From Streptomyces abyssalis (GTDB taxonomy: Bacteria > Actinomycetota > Actinomycetes > Streptomycetales > Streptomycetaceae): a stretch of 64,000 nucleotides of DNA. The notes under the pieces were generated by a model. The model made no database searches. It saw only the letters and a program-made list of their open reading frames with translations, and had not been told where the DNA came from. The number at the start of each line of letters is the position of its first letter. The first letter of the stretch is position 1. Of the stretch, positions 52,315-63,956 are shown piece after piece. The stretch lies in contig NZ_LJGT01000038.1 in NCBI RefSeq assembly GCF_001751365.1, forward strand, positions 236,466 through 300,465. Direction: 5' to 3'. A program made the position numbers and the translations under genes.

Positions 52315-53163
52315 TCAGGGCGCGGCACCGCCGGCCAGGCCCAGCCGGTGGGAGAGCCGCCGCAGCGCTGGTGATCCCGCCGGGCCCGCGCCCGGCGCGA
52401 AGGCGGACCGGTACGAGCGGGGTGACCGGCCGTACGCGGCACGGAACCGCCGGGAGAAGTGGAGGGGGTCGGCGAAGCCGCACTCCCGCCCGGCCTCCGT
52501 CACCGACAGGTTGCTCCGGGAGAGCAGCAGCCCCGCCCTCTCCAGGCGTACCGCCTCCAGAGCGGCCACCGGGGTCAGCCCGAAGGCCGCTCTGAACTGC
52601 CGTGCGAGGTGGGCGTCGGACACCGCGGCGGCCCTGGCCAGTTCGCCCAGCGGGATCGCCCGCATCCGGCCACTCCACACCTGCCGCACGTGTGCCAGCG
52701 CGGCGGCGACGGCGGGCGGTTCGGGCGACGGCGCGGGTCCCGGCAGCGGTCCCGCGGTGCACAGGTCGAGCAGCAGGGCCAGCACCTCCTCCGTACGCCT
52801 GCGCCAGTCCGGCGAAGGCTCCTCGGCAAGCCAGAGCAGATACTCGAGCAGCCCCGCGGTGGGTGCGGGCGGCGCCAGCGGGCGGACCACGGGTTCGCGC
52901 ACCGGCGAGTCGGCGGTGAAGTGCACGTACCCGTGCCGGGTCGGTCCGTCCGGGCTCCAGTGGAACGCGTCATAAGTGCCCGGCGGTATCAGCAGCACCT
53001 CGCCCGGGGTGAGCGGCCGCTCCCGGCCGGCTTCCGGCTCCAGCCAGCGCGCGGAGCCGGAGAGCAGCCAGACGAACTCGAAGTCGTCCGTCCGGCGGGG
53101 GCCGAAGGTCGCCCCCGGCGGATAGTCGGCCAGCGCGGGATCCTTCGCCACGGAACAGGTCAC
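52315..53163 (-). CDS. AraC-family regulator 3, divergent from a PhyH-type gene
   Basis: A 282-aa regulator of a different layout from the two downstream: an N-terminal cupin (about residues 15-110, with LTPGEVLLIPPGTYDAFHW) and a C-terminal double HTH (IPLGELARAAAVSDAHLARQFRAAFGLTPVAALEAVRLERAGLLLSRSNLSVTEAGRECGFADPLHFSRRFRAAYGRSP). The GTG at 53163 faces the PhyH gene start across 59 bp. Such pairs are usually regulator and target, so it probably controls that oxygenase. Confidence 0.87.
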   Translation of the reverse strand: MTCSVAKDPALADYPPGATFGPRRTDDFEFVWLLSGSARWLEPEAGRERPLTPGEVLLIPPGTYDAFHWSPDGPTRHGYVHFTADSPVREPVVRPLAPPAPTAGLLEYLLWLAEEPSPDWRRRTEEVLALLLDLCTAGPLPGPAPSPEPPAVAAALAHVRQVWSGRMRAIPLGELARAAAVSDAHLARQFRAAFGLTPVAALEAVRLERAGLLLSRSNLSVTEAGRECGFADPLHFSRRFRAAYGRSPRSYRSAFAPGAGPAGSPALRRLSHRLGLAGGAAP

Positions 53164-53222
53164 GAATCGCCATGTTAAGGCGCGCTCCGGCCATGGATAC
53201 GGGGGCCGGGGCGGGTCACGGT

Positions 53223-54140
53223 ATGTCCATGACCACAGCGACGAGGAAGGCGAGGTACGGCCTCGCCGGCACCCCAGCCCCCACCGGGACCGGCACCCCC
53301 GACGACCTGACCGGACGCTTCGACCGGGACGGCTACGTCGTCGTCGGCTGCCTCACGCGGGACGAGGTCGACGGACTCAACGACGAGGCGCTGCGCATCT
53401 TCCGCGGCGAGGCGGGCGACATCACCGGCCTCGCCGCGTCACACGAGGGGGACGACGACGGCGAGGTCCTCCGCCGCTATGCGTGCATACACCAGCCGCA
53501 CAAGATCTCACCCGTGCTCCGGCAGGCGCTCTCCCACCCGGAGCTGGTCCGTGTGCTGACACGGCTCATCGGCCCGGACGTGAAGTCCATGCAGTCCATG
53601 CTCTTCACCAAGGGGGAGGGCAAGCCCGGGCAGGCCTGGCACCAGGACGAGTACTTCATCCCCACCCGTGACCGCTCGCTCACGGCCGCCTGGATCGCCC
53701 TCGACGACGCCACCGTCGAGAACGGAGCCCTGTGGGCGCTGCCCGGCTCCCACCGCCCCGGCGTGATCTATCCCGACCGTGAGCACGACGACGAGCGGTT
53801 CGACTGCGCCATCGAGGCGTACGACTTCCCCTACCGGGACGAGGACGCCGTGCCGCTGGAGGTGGAGGCCGGCTCGGTGGTCTTCTTCGACGGCTACCTG
53901 CTGCACCGCTCGCTGCCCAACACCGGCCGGCACGGGCTGCGCCGGGCGCTGGTCAACCACTACATGAGCGCGCAGTCGCTGCTGCCCTGGCAGGGCCCGC
54001 CGGAAGGGACGCACACCGCGAAGTGGGACTTCCGGGACGTGACGCTGGTCGCCGGAACCGATCCGTACGCGTGGAAGGGGTACGCCGACGTCGTCCGGCC
54101 GCACATCCGTCCCTCGCGGGACGGGGGCTGCGGCCGCTGA
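53223..54140 (+). CDS. Phytanoyl-CoA dioxygenase (PhyH)-family protein 2
   Basis: A 305-aa 2-oxoglutarate-dependent oxygenase. Iron ligands appear in AWHQDEYF (H-x-D, about residues 138-145) and in HRSLPNTGRHGLRRALVNHY (His and the Arg that binds 2-oxoglutarate, about 224-243). Like ectoine hydroxylase and related enzymes it would hydroxylate a small substrate; the target is unknown. The ATG at 53223 or 53229 may be the start. It lies back to back with AraC regulator 3. It is not a close copy of the PhyH protein at 44.6 kb. Confidence 0.86.
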   Translation: MSMTTATRKARYGLAGTPAPTGTGTPDDLTGRFDRDGYVVVGCLTRDEVDGLNDEALRIFRGEAGDITGLAASHEGDDDGEVLRRYACIHQPHKISPVLRQALSHPELVRVLTRLIGPDVKSMQSMLFTKGEGKPGQAWHQDEYFIPTRDRSLTAAWIALDDATVENGALWALPGSHRPGVIYPDREHDDERFDCAIEAYDFPYRDEDAVPLEVEAGSVVFFDGYLLHRSLPNTGRHGLRRALVNHYMSAQSLLPWQGPPEGTHTAKWDFRDVTLVAGTDPYAWKGYADVVRPHIRPSRDGGCGR

Positions 54141-54279
54141 GCGGGCGGTGCCGCGCGGGACGGTGCACGCGGAACGGTGCCGCCCGCCGGACGGGGCCGC
54201 GGCCGCACGGTGCACAACCCTTCGGGATGCTTGATGGTCTGTCATGACGTCAGTACCGATACGGGGGAAAGGTTCCGAA

Positions 54280-54915
54280 ATGCGCGTACATCGATTCCGT
54301 TCCGCGGCTCTCGGCGCACTCGCGGCGCTCTCCGCGCTGGGGCTCACGCTCGCCGCGAGCAGCCCGGGCGCCGCGGCCGCCGGCACGGGGAAGAAGGCCC
54401 CGGTGCCGGGATTCCTGGCAGCCGCGGATCTGCCGCCGCACTCGTCCTCCCCCTGGTGGGCGGGCAAGGTGACGGCCGGGCTGCCGGACCCGGAGGCCTT
54501 CTGCGTCGACGGTGCGCTGCCCGCCGGCAGGAGCCACCACCGCGAGTTCCACACCGAGTTCGACACCAACGCCACCCAGGTCGCCGTCACCGCGAAGAAC
54601 AACACCGCGGCGAGCAGGCTGGCGGCCTCGCTGAGGAAGGCGGTCGCCGCGTGCGCCGCCGACTGGCTGCGTGAGACACCGGGCGGCACCGCCTCGTGGG
54701 AGGACTACGGCGGGCTTGCGGCCGGCGACGGCGCGCACGTCTACGGTGTGCACACCTCCATCCCCGACTCCGAGCCCGGCGTCCACCTCTTCGGCGTCGG
54801 GCGCGACGGCAGGACCGTGACCGTGGTCCGCTGGGGCGAGATGGGCAACCTCGGGCACGCCCCCGTCGACGCGTTCAAGCAGACGACGAAGACGGCCGTC
54901 ACGAAGCTCGACTGA
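54280..54915 (+). CDS. Secreted protein of unknown function
   Basis: A 211-aa protein with a Sec signal peptide (MRVHRFRSAALGALAALSALGLTLAASSPGAAA, about residues 1-33). The mature domain has two cysteines (FCVDG at about 75, ACAADW at about 126) and a final VGRDGRTVTVVRWGEMGNLGHAPVDAFKQTTKTAV that recalls PknH-like extracellular sensor domains of actinobacteria. That link is weak. GGGGGAAAGG precedes the ATG at 54280. Convergent with the next gene. Confidence 0.72.
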   Translation: MRVHRFRSAALGALAALSALGLTLAASSPGAAAAGTGKKAPVPGFLAAADLPPHSSSPWWAGKVTAGLPDPEAFCVDGALPAGRSHHREFHTEFDTNATQVAVTAKNNTAASRLAASLRKAVAACAADWLRETPGGTASWEDYGGLAAGDGAHVYGVHTSIPDSEPGVHLFGVGRDGRTVTVVRWGEMGNLGHAPVDAFKQTTKTAVTKLD

Positions 54916-54960
54916 CCCGCGGGCAGAACAGGCAGGCAGACCGACCAGTGCAATGAATGA

Positions 54961-54992
54961 GCACGCCCCGCCCGTTGCCGGACGGGGCGTGC
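54961..54992. terminator. Bidirectional terminator
   Basis: GCACGCCCCG and CGGGGCGTGC are perfect 10-bp arms around a 12-base loop, lying in the gap between the converging secreted-protein and PPOX genes. Confidence 0.85.
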
Positions 54993-54999
54993 GTGCCGT

Positions 55000-55428
55000 T
55001 CAGATCCGCCCGAGGTCCGAGGAGAGCCAGCGCTCGGGCCGCATCCGCAGGATGACCTGCTCTCCGTGGTCGTCCCAGGCGAAGTCGACGTACGCGTCCA
55101 CCTTGTCGGCGGGAAGGTACCGGGCCGCGAGCGCATGGAGGCGGTCACGGGTCGCCGGCTCCCGCCCGGTGACGGGGCCTTCGACGGACACGTACCGGAT
55201 GGTGGGTTCGAGGCGGTCCATCATCAGCGTGAACCGGCCCGCCTTGGCGATCAGTTGGTCCTTGCGTGAATCCCGCCCGGTCAGGATCCAGAATTCGCCG
55301 CCCGGCTCGTACTCGTACCAGACCGGTACGGAGAGCGGCGCGCGCCCTTTCTCTCCCGCGTCCACCGACAGCGCGGCGATCAGCGGCTCGGCCAGAAACT
55401 CTGCACGTTCCTCACGGGTCAATGCCAT
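55000..55428 (-). CDS. Pyridoxamine 5'-phosphate oxidase-like flavin/F420-binding protein
   Basis: A 142-aa split-barrel protein: LIAALSVDAGEKGRAPLSVPVWYEYEPGGEFWILTG, then RKDQLIAKAGRFTLMMDRLEP and TIRYVSVEGPVTGRE, the common wording of actinobacterial PPOX-type FMN or F420 proteins. These reduce or bind flavin-like cofactors with varied substrates. It is read away from the boxD gene; the boxD operator lies in the interval, but a link to benzoate use is not shown. Confidence 0.85.
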   Translation of the reverse strand: MALTREERAEFLAEPLIAALSVDAGEKGRAPLSVPVWYEYEPGGEFWILTGRDSRKDQLIAKAGRFTLMMDRLEPTIRYVSVEGPVTGREPATRDRLHALAARYLPADKVDAYVDFAWDDHGEQVILRMRPERWLSSDLGRI

Positions 55429-55538
55429 GGAATCTCCTTACCACGCAGCGGGGGCGGGGTCCCGGCGAAAGGGGCGTCAGGGGCGACCCGGGGGCGGCGT
55501 GCCGCGCGGACAGCCGCACGCGCACTCTTAATGCCACG

Positions 55539-55567
55539 TTGTTTACGCGAAGCGTCATGAATATGTA
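55539..55567 (+). promoter_or_regulatory. Candidate promoter of the boxD-like gene
   Basis: TTGTTT (55539-55544) and TATGTA (55562-55567) are 17 bases apart. The 17-mer operator covers the -10 hexamer. Confidence 0.5.
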
Positions 55568-55569
55568 GC
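55553..55569 (-). promoter_or_regulatory. Box-regulon operator copy at boxD
   Basis: On the minus strand GCTACAT-N5-TGACG. The same two blocks with the same 5-base gap occur before boxB (57206-57222) and boxC (60436-60452). It overlaps the -10 hexamer, which suits a repressor. Confidence 0.6.
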
Positions 55570-55637
55570 GTGTTTCGGGGTCGAGGTGGCCGGAGAGCCG
55601 CCCGCGGCCACCCGCGATTCCGACGAAGGAGCAGTTC

Positions 55638-57197
55638 GTGGCACGGACACTGCAGAGCTGGACCCGGGGCGAGTGGTGGGCCGGCGGCGGCCTCGGAACC
55701 GAGGTGAGCGACGCCGTCACCGGCGAGCCGGTGGTCAGCGTCTCCAGCGACGGCCTCGACACCGCGGCGACCGTGGCGTACGCGCGGGAAGTGGGAGGCC
55801 CGGAGCTGAGGCGGAGCGGATTCGCCGCACGCGCCGCACTCGTCAAGCAGCTCGCGCTCGCACTGAAGGAGAGGCGCGGCGAGTTGGTCGAGCTGTCCGC
55901 GCGTACGGGCGCCACCGCGGCGGACGCCTCCGTCGACGTCGACGGAGGCATCGGCACGGCTCTGGTCTTCGCGAGCAAGGGCGCGGGGCGGCTGCCGGAC
56001 GGCAACGTGCTCGCCGAGGACGAGGCCGAACCGCTCGGCAAGGGCGGCACGTTCGCCGGCCGTCACCTTCTCTCGCCGCGACGTGGCGCGGCGGTCGAGA
56101 TCAACGCCTTCAACTTCCCCGTCTGGGGCATGCTGGAGAAGCTGGCTCCCGCGCTGATCGCCGGTGTGCCCAGCATCGTCAAGCCGGCCACGCAGACCGC
56201 CTACGTCACCGTGCACGCCGTGCGCGTCCTCGACGAGTCGGGGCTGCTCCCCGACGGGGCGCTGCAGCTCGTGTGCGGCGGGCTCGGCGACCTGCTCGAC
56301 CACCTCGGCGGCCAGGACCTGGTCTCCTTCACCGGCTCGGCCGCGACGGCCGCAAAGCTGCGCGGGCACGAAGCGGTGACCGCACGCTCGGTGCGTTTCA
56401 ACGCCGAGGCCGACTCGCTCAACGGCTCCGTGCTGGGACCGGACGCGGTGCCGGGTACCCCCGAGTTCGAGCTCTTCACCGACGCCCTCGTGCACGAGAT
56501 GACCTGCAAGGCGGGCCAGAGGTGCACGGCGATCCGGCGCGCGCTGGTGCCCGAAGCGCTGCTGGACCAGGTGTCCGGCGCGGTCGACGGGCGGCTGGCG
56601 AAGACCGTCGTCGGGGCGCCGGGCGCCGAGGGCGTGACCATGGGCGCCCTGGCCGGACAGGCACAGCGCCGGGACGTACTCGCGGCCGTGGAACGGCTGA
56701 AGAACGCCGCAACGGTGGTCGCCGGCGGCGGGCCGCCCGCCGAAGTGGCCGGGGCGGACGCCGCGACGGGTGCGTTCATGGCACCCACGCTGCTTCGCTG
56801 CGACGACCCGGACCGCGCGGAGCCGCATGCCGTCGAGGCCTTCGGCCCGGTGAGCACGCTCATCGGTTACCGCGACCCCGCGCACGCGGTGGAGCTGCTC
56901 GCCCGCGGCGAGGGCTCACTGGTCGCCTCGGTGGTCTCCTGCGACGAGGACGCCGTACGCGAGGTGGTGCTCGGCGCGGCCGCCCACCACGGGCGGATTC
57001 TCGTACTCGACCGGGAGGACGCCGCGGAGAGCACGGGCCACGGGACGCCGATGCCGCAGCTTGTGCACGGCGGGCCCGGCCGGGCGGGAGGCGGCGAGGA
57101 GGAAGGCGGCCTGCGTGCGGTGACGCACCATCTGCAGCGCACGGCCGTGCAGGCGTCCCCGCGCGTCCTCGATGCGCTGACGGGGACTGTGCACTGA
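55638..57197 (+). CDS. boxD: Aldehyde dehydrogenase of the aerobic benzoyl-CoA pathway (BoxD-like)
   Basis: A 519-aa aldehyde dehydrogenase: Rossmann segment FNFPVWGMLEKLAPALIAGVPSIVKPATQTAY, the loop LVSFTGSAATA, and the catalytic Cys in KAGQRCTAIRRALVP (about residue 292). The overall shape recalls PaaN/PaaZ-type and BoxD enzymes. In the box pathway BoxD oxidises 3,4-dehydroadipyl-CoA semialdehyde. It is placed directly before boxB, which supports the BoxD call. The GTG at 55638 has GAAGGAG upstream. Phenylacetate-pathway PaaN remains an alternative, though no paa genes are visible. Confidence 0.78.
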   Translation: MARTLQSWTRGEWWAGGGLGTEVSDAVTGEPVVSVSSDGLDTAATVAYAREVGGPELRRSGFAARAALVKQLALALKERRGELVELSARTGATAADASVDVDGGIGTALVFASKGAGRLPDGNVLAEDEAEPLGKGGTFAGRHLLSPRRGAAVEINAFNFPVWGMLEKLAPALIAGVPSIVKPATQTAYVTVHAVRVLDESGLLPDGALQLVCGGLGDLLDHLGGQDLVSFTGSAATAAKLRGHEAVTARSVRFNAEADSLNGSVLGPDAVPGTPEFELFTDALVHEMTCKAGQRCTAIRRALVPEALLDQVSGAVDGRLAKTVVGAPGAEGVTMGALAGQAQRRDVLAAVERLKNAATVVAGGGPPAEVAGADAATGAFMAPTLLRCDDPDRAEPHAVEAFGPVSTLIGYRDPAHAVELLARGEGSLVASVVSCDEDAVREVVLGAAAHHGRILVLDREDAAESTGHGTPMPQLVHGGPGRAGGGEEEGGLRAVTHHLQRTAVQASPRVLDALTGTVH

Positions 57198-57205
57198 TCC
57201 GACGT

Positions 57206-57222
57206 GCTACATTCCATTGACG
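57206..57222 (+). promoter_or_regulatory. Box-regulon operator copy at boxB
   Basis: GCTACATTCCATTGACG; its last six bases TTGACG could also be the -35 hexamer (57217-57222), followed after 18 bases by GACTAT. Same consensus as the copies at boxD and boxC. Confidence 0.65.
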
Positions 57223-57237
57223 TGACGGTGCCTCGTC

Positions 57238-57294
57238 GTGGACTATTGCAGTGGACTTTCCAGTGGACCTTTGTCGTGCACCGATGCCGTGGAC
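57238..57294 (+). repeat. Four GTGGAC direct repeats in the boxB leader
   Basis: GTGGAC occurs at 57238, 57251, 57263 and 57289; the second and third are part of a repeated CAGTGGACTTTC-like unit of 12 bp. They lie between the likely transcription start and the boxB ribosome site. Confidence 0.5.
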
Positions 57295-57335
57295 CAACGG
57301 CTGACGGCTGACCCCGGAGAGAAGGGCAAGAGCGG

Positions 57336-58814
<1,479 letters not shown>

Positions 58815-59344
58815 CGCCGTGACCGGCGACGTTCGCCTCCCCCTGGGCCTCACGGCCCGGGGACCCAGGAGCGTCGTCCGGTCCGTGGTGACGCTGAGGG
58901 CAGCCCCCTCGCTGCACGGGAGGACCTCACCCACGGAGTGGGGGCGCCCCCGGCCGAAGGCTGAGGGGCGCGCGGGGCGGCGCGACGGGCAAAGCCTGCC
59001 GGGAGGGCCACTGGTGCTGTTGCCGGGAAGGTTTGCGGAAGCCCGCGGCGTCCCGTGCATGAGGTCTCCCCGGGCCGCAGGCCCTGGGGACGCATCGCAA
59101 GGCGGAGGGCCGTTCTCGTACCGGCGCCCCCATGCCACAGGACTGGGGTCCCCCATGCGAAACCCTCGGGTCCCCCATGCGAAGCCAGGGGGAGGGAGTA
59201 CTCGGGCGACTCCGACAACACCGGGGGCACGCCCCCTGGCTTCGCCGGGCGACCCCGCCCGGACGCAGTCCGGGGGCCGAGGTGTCGCGCCGGCGTCGCG
59301 AGCCGGCGAGCCTTTCCGGTCACAGCACCAGGCACCGTTCAGCG
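58815..59344. other. Non-coding hairpin-rich region after boxB
   Basis: No convincing gene. It holds two copies of the 16-mer GGGTCCCCCATGCGAA (59146-59161 and 59168-59183) and, at about 59220-59305, several consecutive GC stems: CCGGGGGC/GCCCCCtGG, CGGGC/GCCCG, CGGAC/GTCCG and GCCGGC/GCCGGC. These may be a series of terminators or structured repeats of the type scattered in Streptomyces gaps. Confidence 0.55.
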
Positions 59345-59400
59345 CCTGAACGTGGCGGCGCCCGGCCCTCGTCGGAGGGCCGGACGCCGCCACGTTCAGG
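59345..59400. terminator. Very long hairpin between boxB and the PaaX-type gene
   Basis: A 16-bp outer stem and a 9-bp inner stem (one C-A mismatch between) around the loop GTCG. It sits 35 bp past the stop of the minus-strand regulator and beyond boxB, so it probably ends transcription from both sides. Confidence 0.85.
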
Positions 59401-59435
59401 ACCGGCCGCCCTCGGCTGGGAACGGCCCTCCGCGT

Positions 59436-60356
59436 TCAGGACCGGTCGTCCGCGCCGGTGCACAGGCGCTGCCAGTACGTCTGCGCCCTGCGGTGCCAGC
59501 GTTCGTGGCAGCGGTGGAAGACGGTGGCGGCGTCCGGGCCCGGCCAGTCGTGGTCGAGCAGTTCAGCCGGGAGAGCCGGGTCCAGAGCTGGAAAGCGCCG
59601 CCACTCGTGCACCAGGTTCACCTGTGCCACGAACGCCTCCCGCTGGTCGCCCACCTGCATGCCGCCGAACCGTCCGACGAAGTCGCCGTAGGCCACCTCG
59701 ATCTTGTCGAGCGGCCACGCGGCGGCCACGACGTCCTGCGGGTCGCCGATGCCGGCCGAAGGACCGCTCCACGACATGGTGCTGGCCTCGATGCCGAGCT
59801 CCTGCACGATGGCGCGGACCTCGTCGGCCCGTCCCGCGTCGGGCACCACCCACAGGCCGGGCGCGGGTGATCCCATGCCCGCCCAGGTGAGCCTGGTGCG
59901 CAGCTTGTGCCGCAGCCGTCGCCGGCTCTCGGGCACCGTGACCGCGAGCACGAGCCAGCGGCCGTCCCAGCGGCGGCTGTGCCGCATGAACGAATAGATC
60001 CGCTCGGTGCCCTCCTCCAGCAGCTGCTCGCCGCTCTGCGTCAGGCTCCAGCGGGTACGGCGGCCGACCCGGTCGGCCACGAGCAGGCCTTCGGTGGACG
60101 AGCGTGCCAGTGCCTGCCGTGCCGCCTTCTCCTCGATGCCGAGGGAGTCCAGCGCCCCGAGCAGGGCGCCCGTCCAGACCGGCTCCCGGCTCGGCAGGAC
60201 GAACTCGCCGAGCACGGTCAGCAGCAGGGAGCGCGCGCTGGTCGAGCCCGGCCCGGAACGCCGGGGGCGCGGCGCACTCTCCGCGGACTTACGGTCCACG
60301 GACTTACCGTCCACAGACGCTCCGTCTACAGACGTACCGGCAGGGGCCACGGCCAT
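59436..60356 (-). CDS. PaaX-family transcriptional regulator
   Basis: A 306-aa regulator of the PaaX family: the winged helix LLLTVLGEFVLPSREPVWTGALLGALDSLGIEEKAARQALARSSTEGLLVADRVGRRTRWSLT and the C-terminal segment FHRCHERWHRRAQTYWQRL typical of PaaX. PaaX proteins are repressors released by aromatic CoA esters (phenylacetyl-CoA in E. coli). Here benzoyl-CoA is a plausible ligand, from its position beside boxC. Its first 40 residues are an odd Ser-Val-Asp repeat. The ATG at 60356 has GAAAGGACTC upstream. Its promoter overlaps the operator at 60436. Confidence 0.88.
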   Translation of the reverse strand: MAVAPAGTSVDGASVDGKSVDRKSAESAPRPRRSGPGSTSARSLLLTVLGEFVLPSREPVWTGALLGALDSLGIEEKAARQALARSSTEGLLVADRVGRRTRWSLTQSGEQLLEEGTERIYSFMRHSRRWDGRWLVLAVTVPESRRRLRHKLRTRLTWAGMGSPAPGLWVVPDAGRADEVRAIVQELGIEASTMSWSGPSAGIGDPQDVVAAAWPLDKIEVAYGDFVGRFGGMQVGDQREAFVAQVNLVHEWRRFPALDPALPAELLDHDWPGPDAATVFHRCHERWHRRAQTYWQRLCTGADDRS

Positions 60357-60435
60357 GAGTCCTTTCGGAAGGGTCAGGGGCACCGGAATTCTAGCCCGGA
60401 CCTGCGGCACCGCAGACGTCCGCACGTAAAAACAT

Positions 60436-60452
60436 GCTACGTACTGTTGACG
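60436..60452 (+). promoter_or_regulatory. Box-regulon operator copy at boxC/PaaX
   Basis: GCTACGTACTGTTGACG. It overlaps the boxC -35 (TTGACG, 60447-60452; -10 TAGAGT at 60469-60474, 16 bases apart). On the other strand it overlaps the paaX-type promoter: TTGCCA (60461-60466), 17 bases, TACGTA (60438-60443). One protein bound here would control both directions. Confidence 0.65.
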
Positions 60453-60513
60453 ACCAACCATGGCAATGTAGAGTCATGGACTGAAGACGGCACCGATCGC
60501 TTGGAGGAGCGAG

Positions 60514-62268
<1,755 letters not shown>

Positions 62269-62307
62269 CCGGCGGCCGCCGCCGAGGAAGAAGGAGGCGA
62301 ACAGCCC

Positions 62308-63912
62308 ATGTCCACGCCGTCCCGGCCGCCGCAGTCCCCACGGTCCTTCAACGCCGCCACCTACCTCGTCGACCGGCATCTCGGCAGCGGCCTGGGTGAC
62401 CGTCCCGCGGTGCGTCACGCGGGAGCTGACATCAGCTACGGGCAGCTGTCCGGCGACGTCGCCCGCGTGGCCGGTGCGCTGCTGCGCCTGGGCATGCACC
62501 GCGACGAGCGGGTGATGTGCTGCATGTCCGACACCCCGGAGCTGCTGACCACCGTCCTGGGCGCGTTCCGCGCGGGGCTGGTCGCCGTACCCGTGAGCAC
62601 GATGCTGACCGGCAGGGAACTCGGTTCGATTCTCGCCGACTGCGGCGCCCGCGTACTGGTGTGCACGTCCGAGTTCGCCGACGCGTGCGCGGAGGCGCTC
62701 TCGGCCTCGCCCGACGTGAGCCACCTCGTCGTGGTGGGCGGGGCCCGACCCGAGGTGCCGGCGCGGGTTGTGCGGCTGGCCTGGGACGAGGCGCTGGACG
62801 GCGTCGCACCGGACGACGGCGGCCCGGCCGCCGCCACGGGCGAGGACACACCCGCGCTGTGGCTCTACACCTCCGGTACGACCGGCATGCCCAAGGCGGC
62901 CATGCACCGGCACGCCAACATCCGGCACGTGTGCGAGACGTACGGGCGGCAGGTGCTGGGGATTCGTGCCGAGGACCGGTGCCTGTCCGTCGCGAAGCTC
63001 TTCTTCGCCTACGGGATCGGCAACTCGGCGTTCTTCCCCCTCTCGGCCGGCGCCACCACGATCCTGGAGCCCCGCCGTCCCACGCCGGACGTGATCGCCG
63101 AACGGGTGAGCGCCGACCGGCCCACCCTTTTCTTCGGCGTACCGACCTTCTACGCCGGGATGCTCGCCGCGGACCTGCCCGAGGAGCTGATGTCGTCGGT
63201 TCGGCTGGCCGTCTCGGCCGGTGAGGCTCTGCCCGCGCCGCTGCTGCGGCGCTGGCGGGACCGCTTCGGCGTCGAGATCATCGACGGCCTGGGCTCGACC
63301 GAGGCCCTGCACATCTTCCTGTCGAACCGGCCCGGTGACGTCGGCCCCGGAACCAGCGGATTCCCGGTGCCCGGCTACGAGTTGCAGATACGGGACGAGC
63401 ACGGCGCCGTCCGGCCGCCCGGCGAGCCCGGTTCGCTGTACGTCAAGGGCGAGTCGATCGCGTCCGGCTACTGGTGCCGCACCGAGACGAGCCGGCACGT
63501 GTTCCAGGGCGACTGGCTGGCCACCGGCGACACCTACGTACAGGACGAGGAGGGCCGCTACACATGCCTGGGGCGGTCCAACGACATGCTCAAGGCGGGC
63601 GGGATCTGGGTGTCCCCGGCCGAGGTCGAGGACCGGCTGGCCGAGCACGAGGACGTCTCGGAGGCCGCCGTGGTGGGCGTTCCGGACGGTGAGGGCCTGG
63701 ACAAGCCGGTGGCCTACGTGGTGCTCGGGAAGGGCGCCACCGCCACGCCGGAGGAGCTGATCGGCTTCTGCCGGGACGGCCTCGCCCACTTCAAGGCGCC
63801 CCGGCGTGTGGTGTGCGTGGACGCGCTGCCCCGTACGGCGACCGGCAAGCTGCAGCGCTTCAAGATCCGCCGGCTCGCCGCCGAGGAGTCCGGCGCGGCG
63901 AGCACCGCGTGA
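62308..63912 (+). CDS. Benzoate-CoA ligase family protein
   Basis: A 534-aa adenylate-forming enzyme: P-loop-like YTSGTTGMPKAAMH (about residues 187-200), IIDGLGSTEALHIFLSN (A5-type motif), LATGDTYVQDEEGRYTCLGRSNDMLKAGGIWVSPAEVE, and the catalytic Lys in RTATGKLQRFKIRRL near the end. It would activate benzoate to benzoyl-CoA, the first step of the box pathway; related acids are possible. It follows boxC by 39 bp with AAGAAGGAGG upstream, so both are cotranscribed. Confidence 0.92.
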   Translation: MSTPSRPPQSPRSFNAATYLVDRHLGSGLGDRPAVRHAGADISYGQLSGDVARVAGALLRLGMHRDERVMCCMSDTPELLTTVLGAFRAGLVAVPVSTMLTGRELGSILADCGARVLVCTSEFADACAEALSASPDVSHLVVVGGARPEVPARVVRLAWDEALDGVAPDDGGPAAATGEDTPALWLYTSGTTGMPKAAMHRHANIRHVCETYGRQVLGIRAEDRCLSVAKLFFAYGIGNSAFFPLSAGATTILEPRRPTPDVIAERVSADRPTLFFGVPTFYAGMLAADLPEELMSSVRLAVSAGEALPAPLLRRWRDRFGVEIIDGLGSTEALHIFLSNRPGDVGPGTSGFPVPGYELQIRDEHGAVRPPGEPGSLYVKGESIASGYWCRTETSRHVFQGDWLATGDTYVQDEEGRYTCLGRSNDMLKAGGIWVSPAEVEDRLAEHEDVSEAAVVGVPDGEGLDKPVAYVVLGKGATATPEELIGFCRDGLAHFKAPRRVVCVDALPRTATGKLQRFKIRRLAAEESGAASTA

Positions 63913-63939
63913 GCGCGAGAAGCGCGAGAAGCGCGAGGA
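63913..63939 (+). repeat. Three tandem GCGCGAGAA repeats
   Basis: Copies at 63913, 63922 and 63931 (the last ends GGA). They separate the ligase stop from the next gene's ribosome site. Confidence 0.7.
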
Positions 63940-63956
63940 CCGAGCAGGAGGAGCAG

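Noticed and set aside
55638..57197. Phenylacetate-pathway gene paaN/paaZ
   Set aside because: No paa genes are nearby while boxB and boxC are; BoxD is the better fit though not proven.
58819..59349. A 176-aa plus-strand gene after boxB
   Set aside because: No ribosome site or family features, and the sequence consists of repeats and stems.
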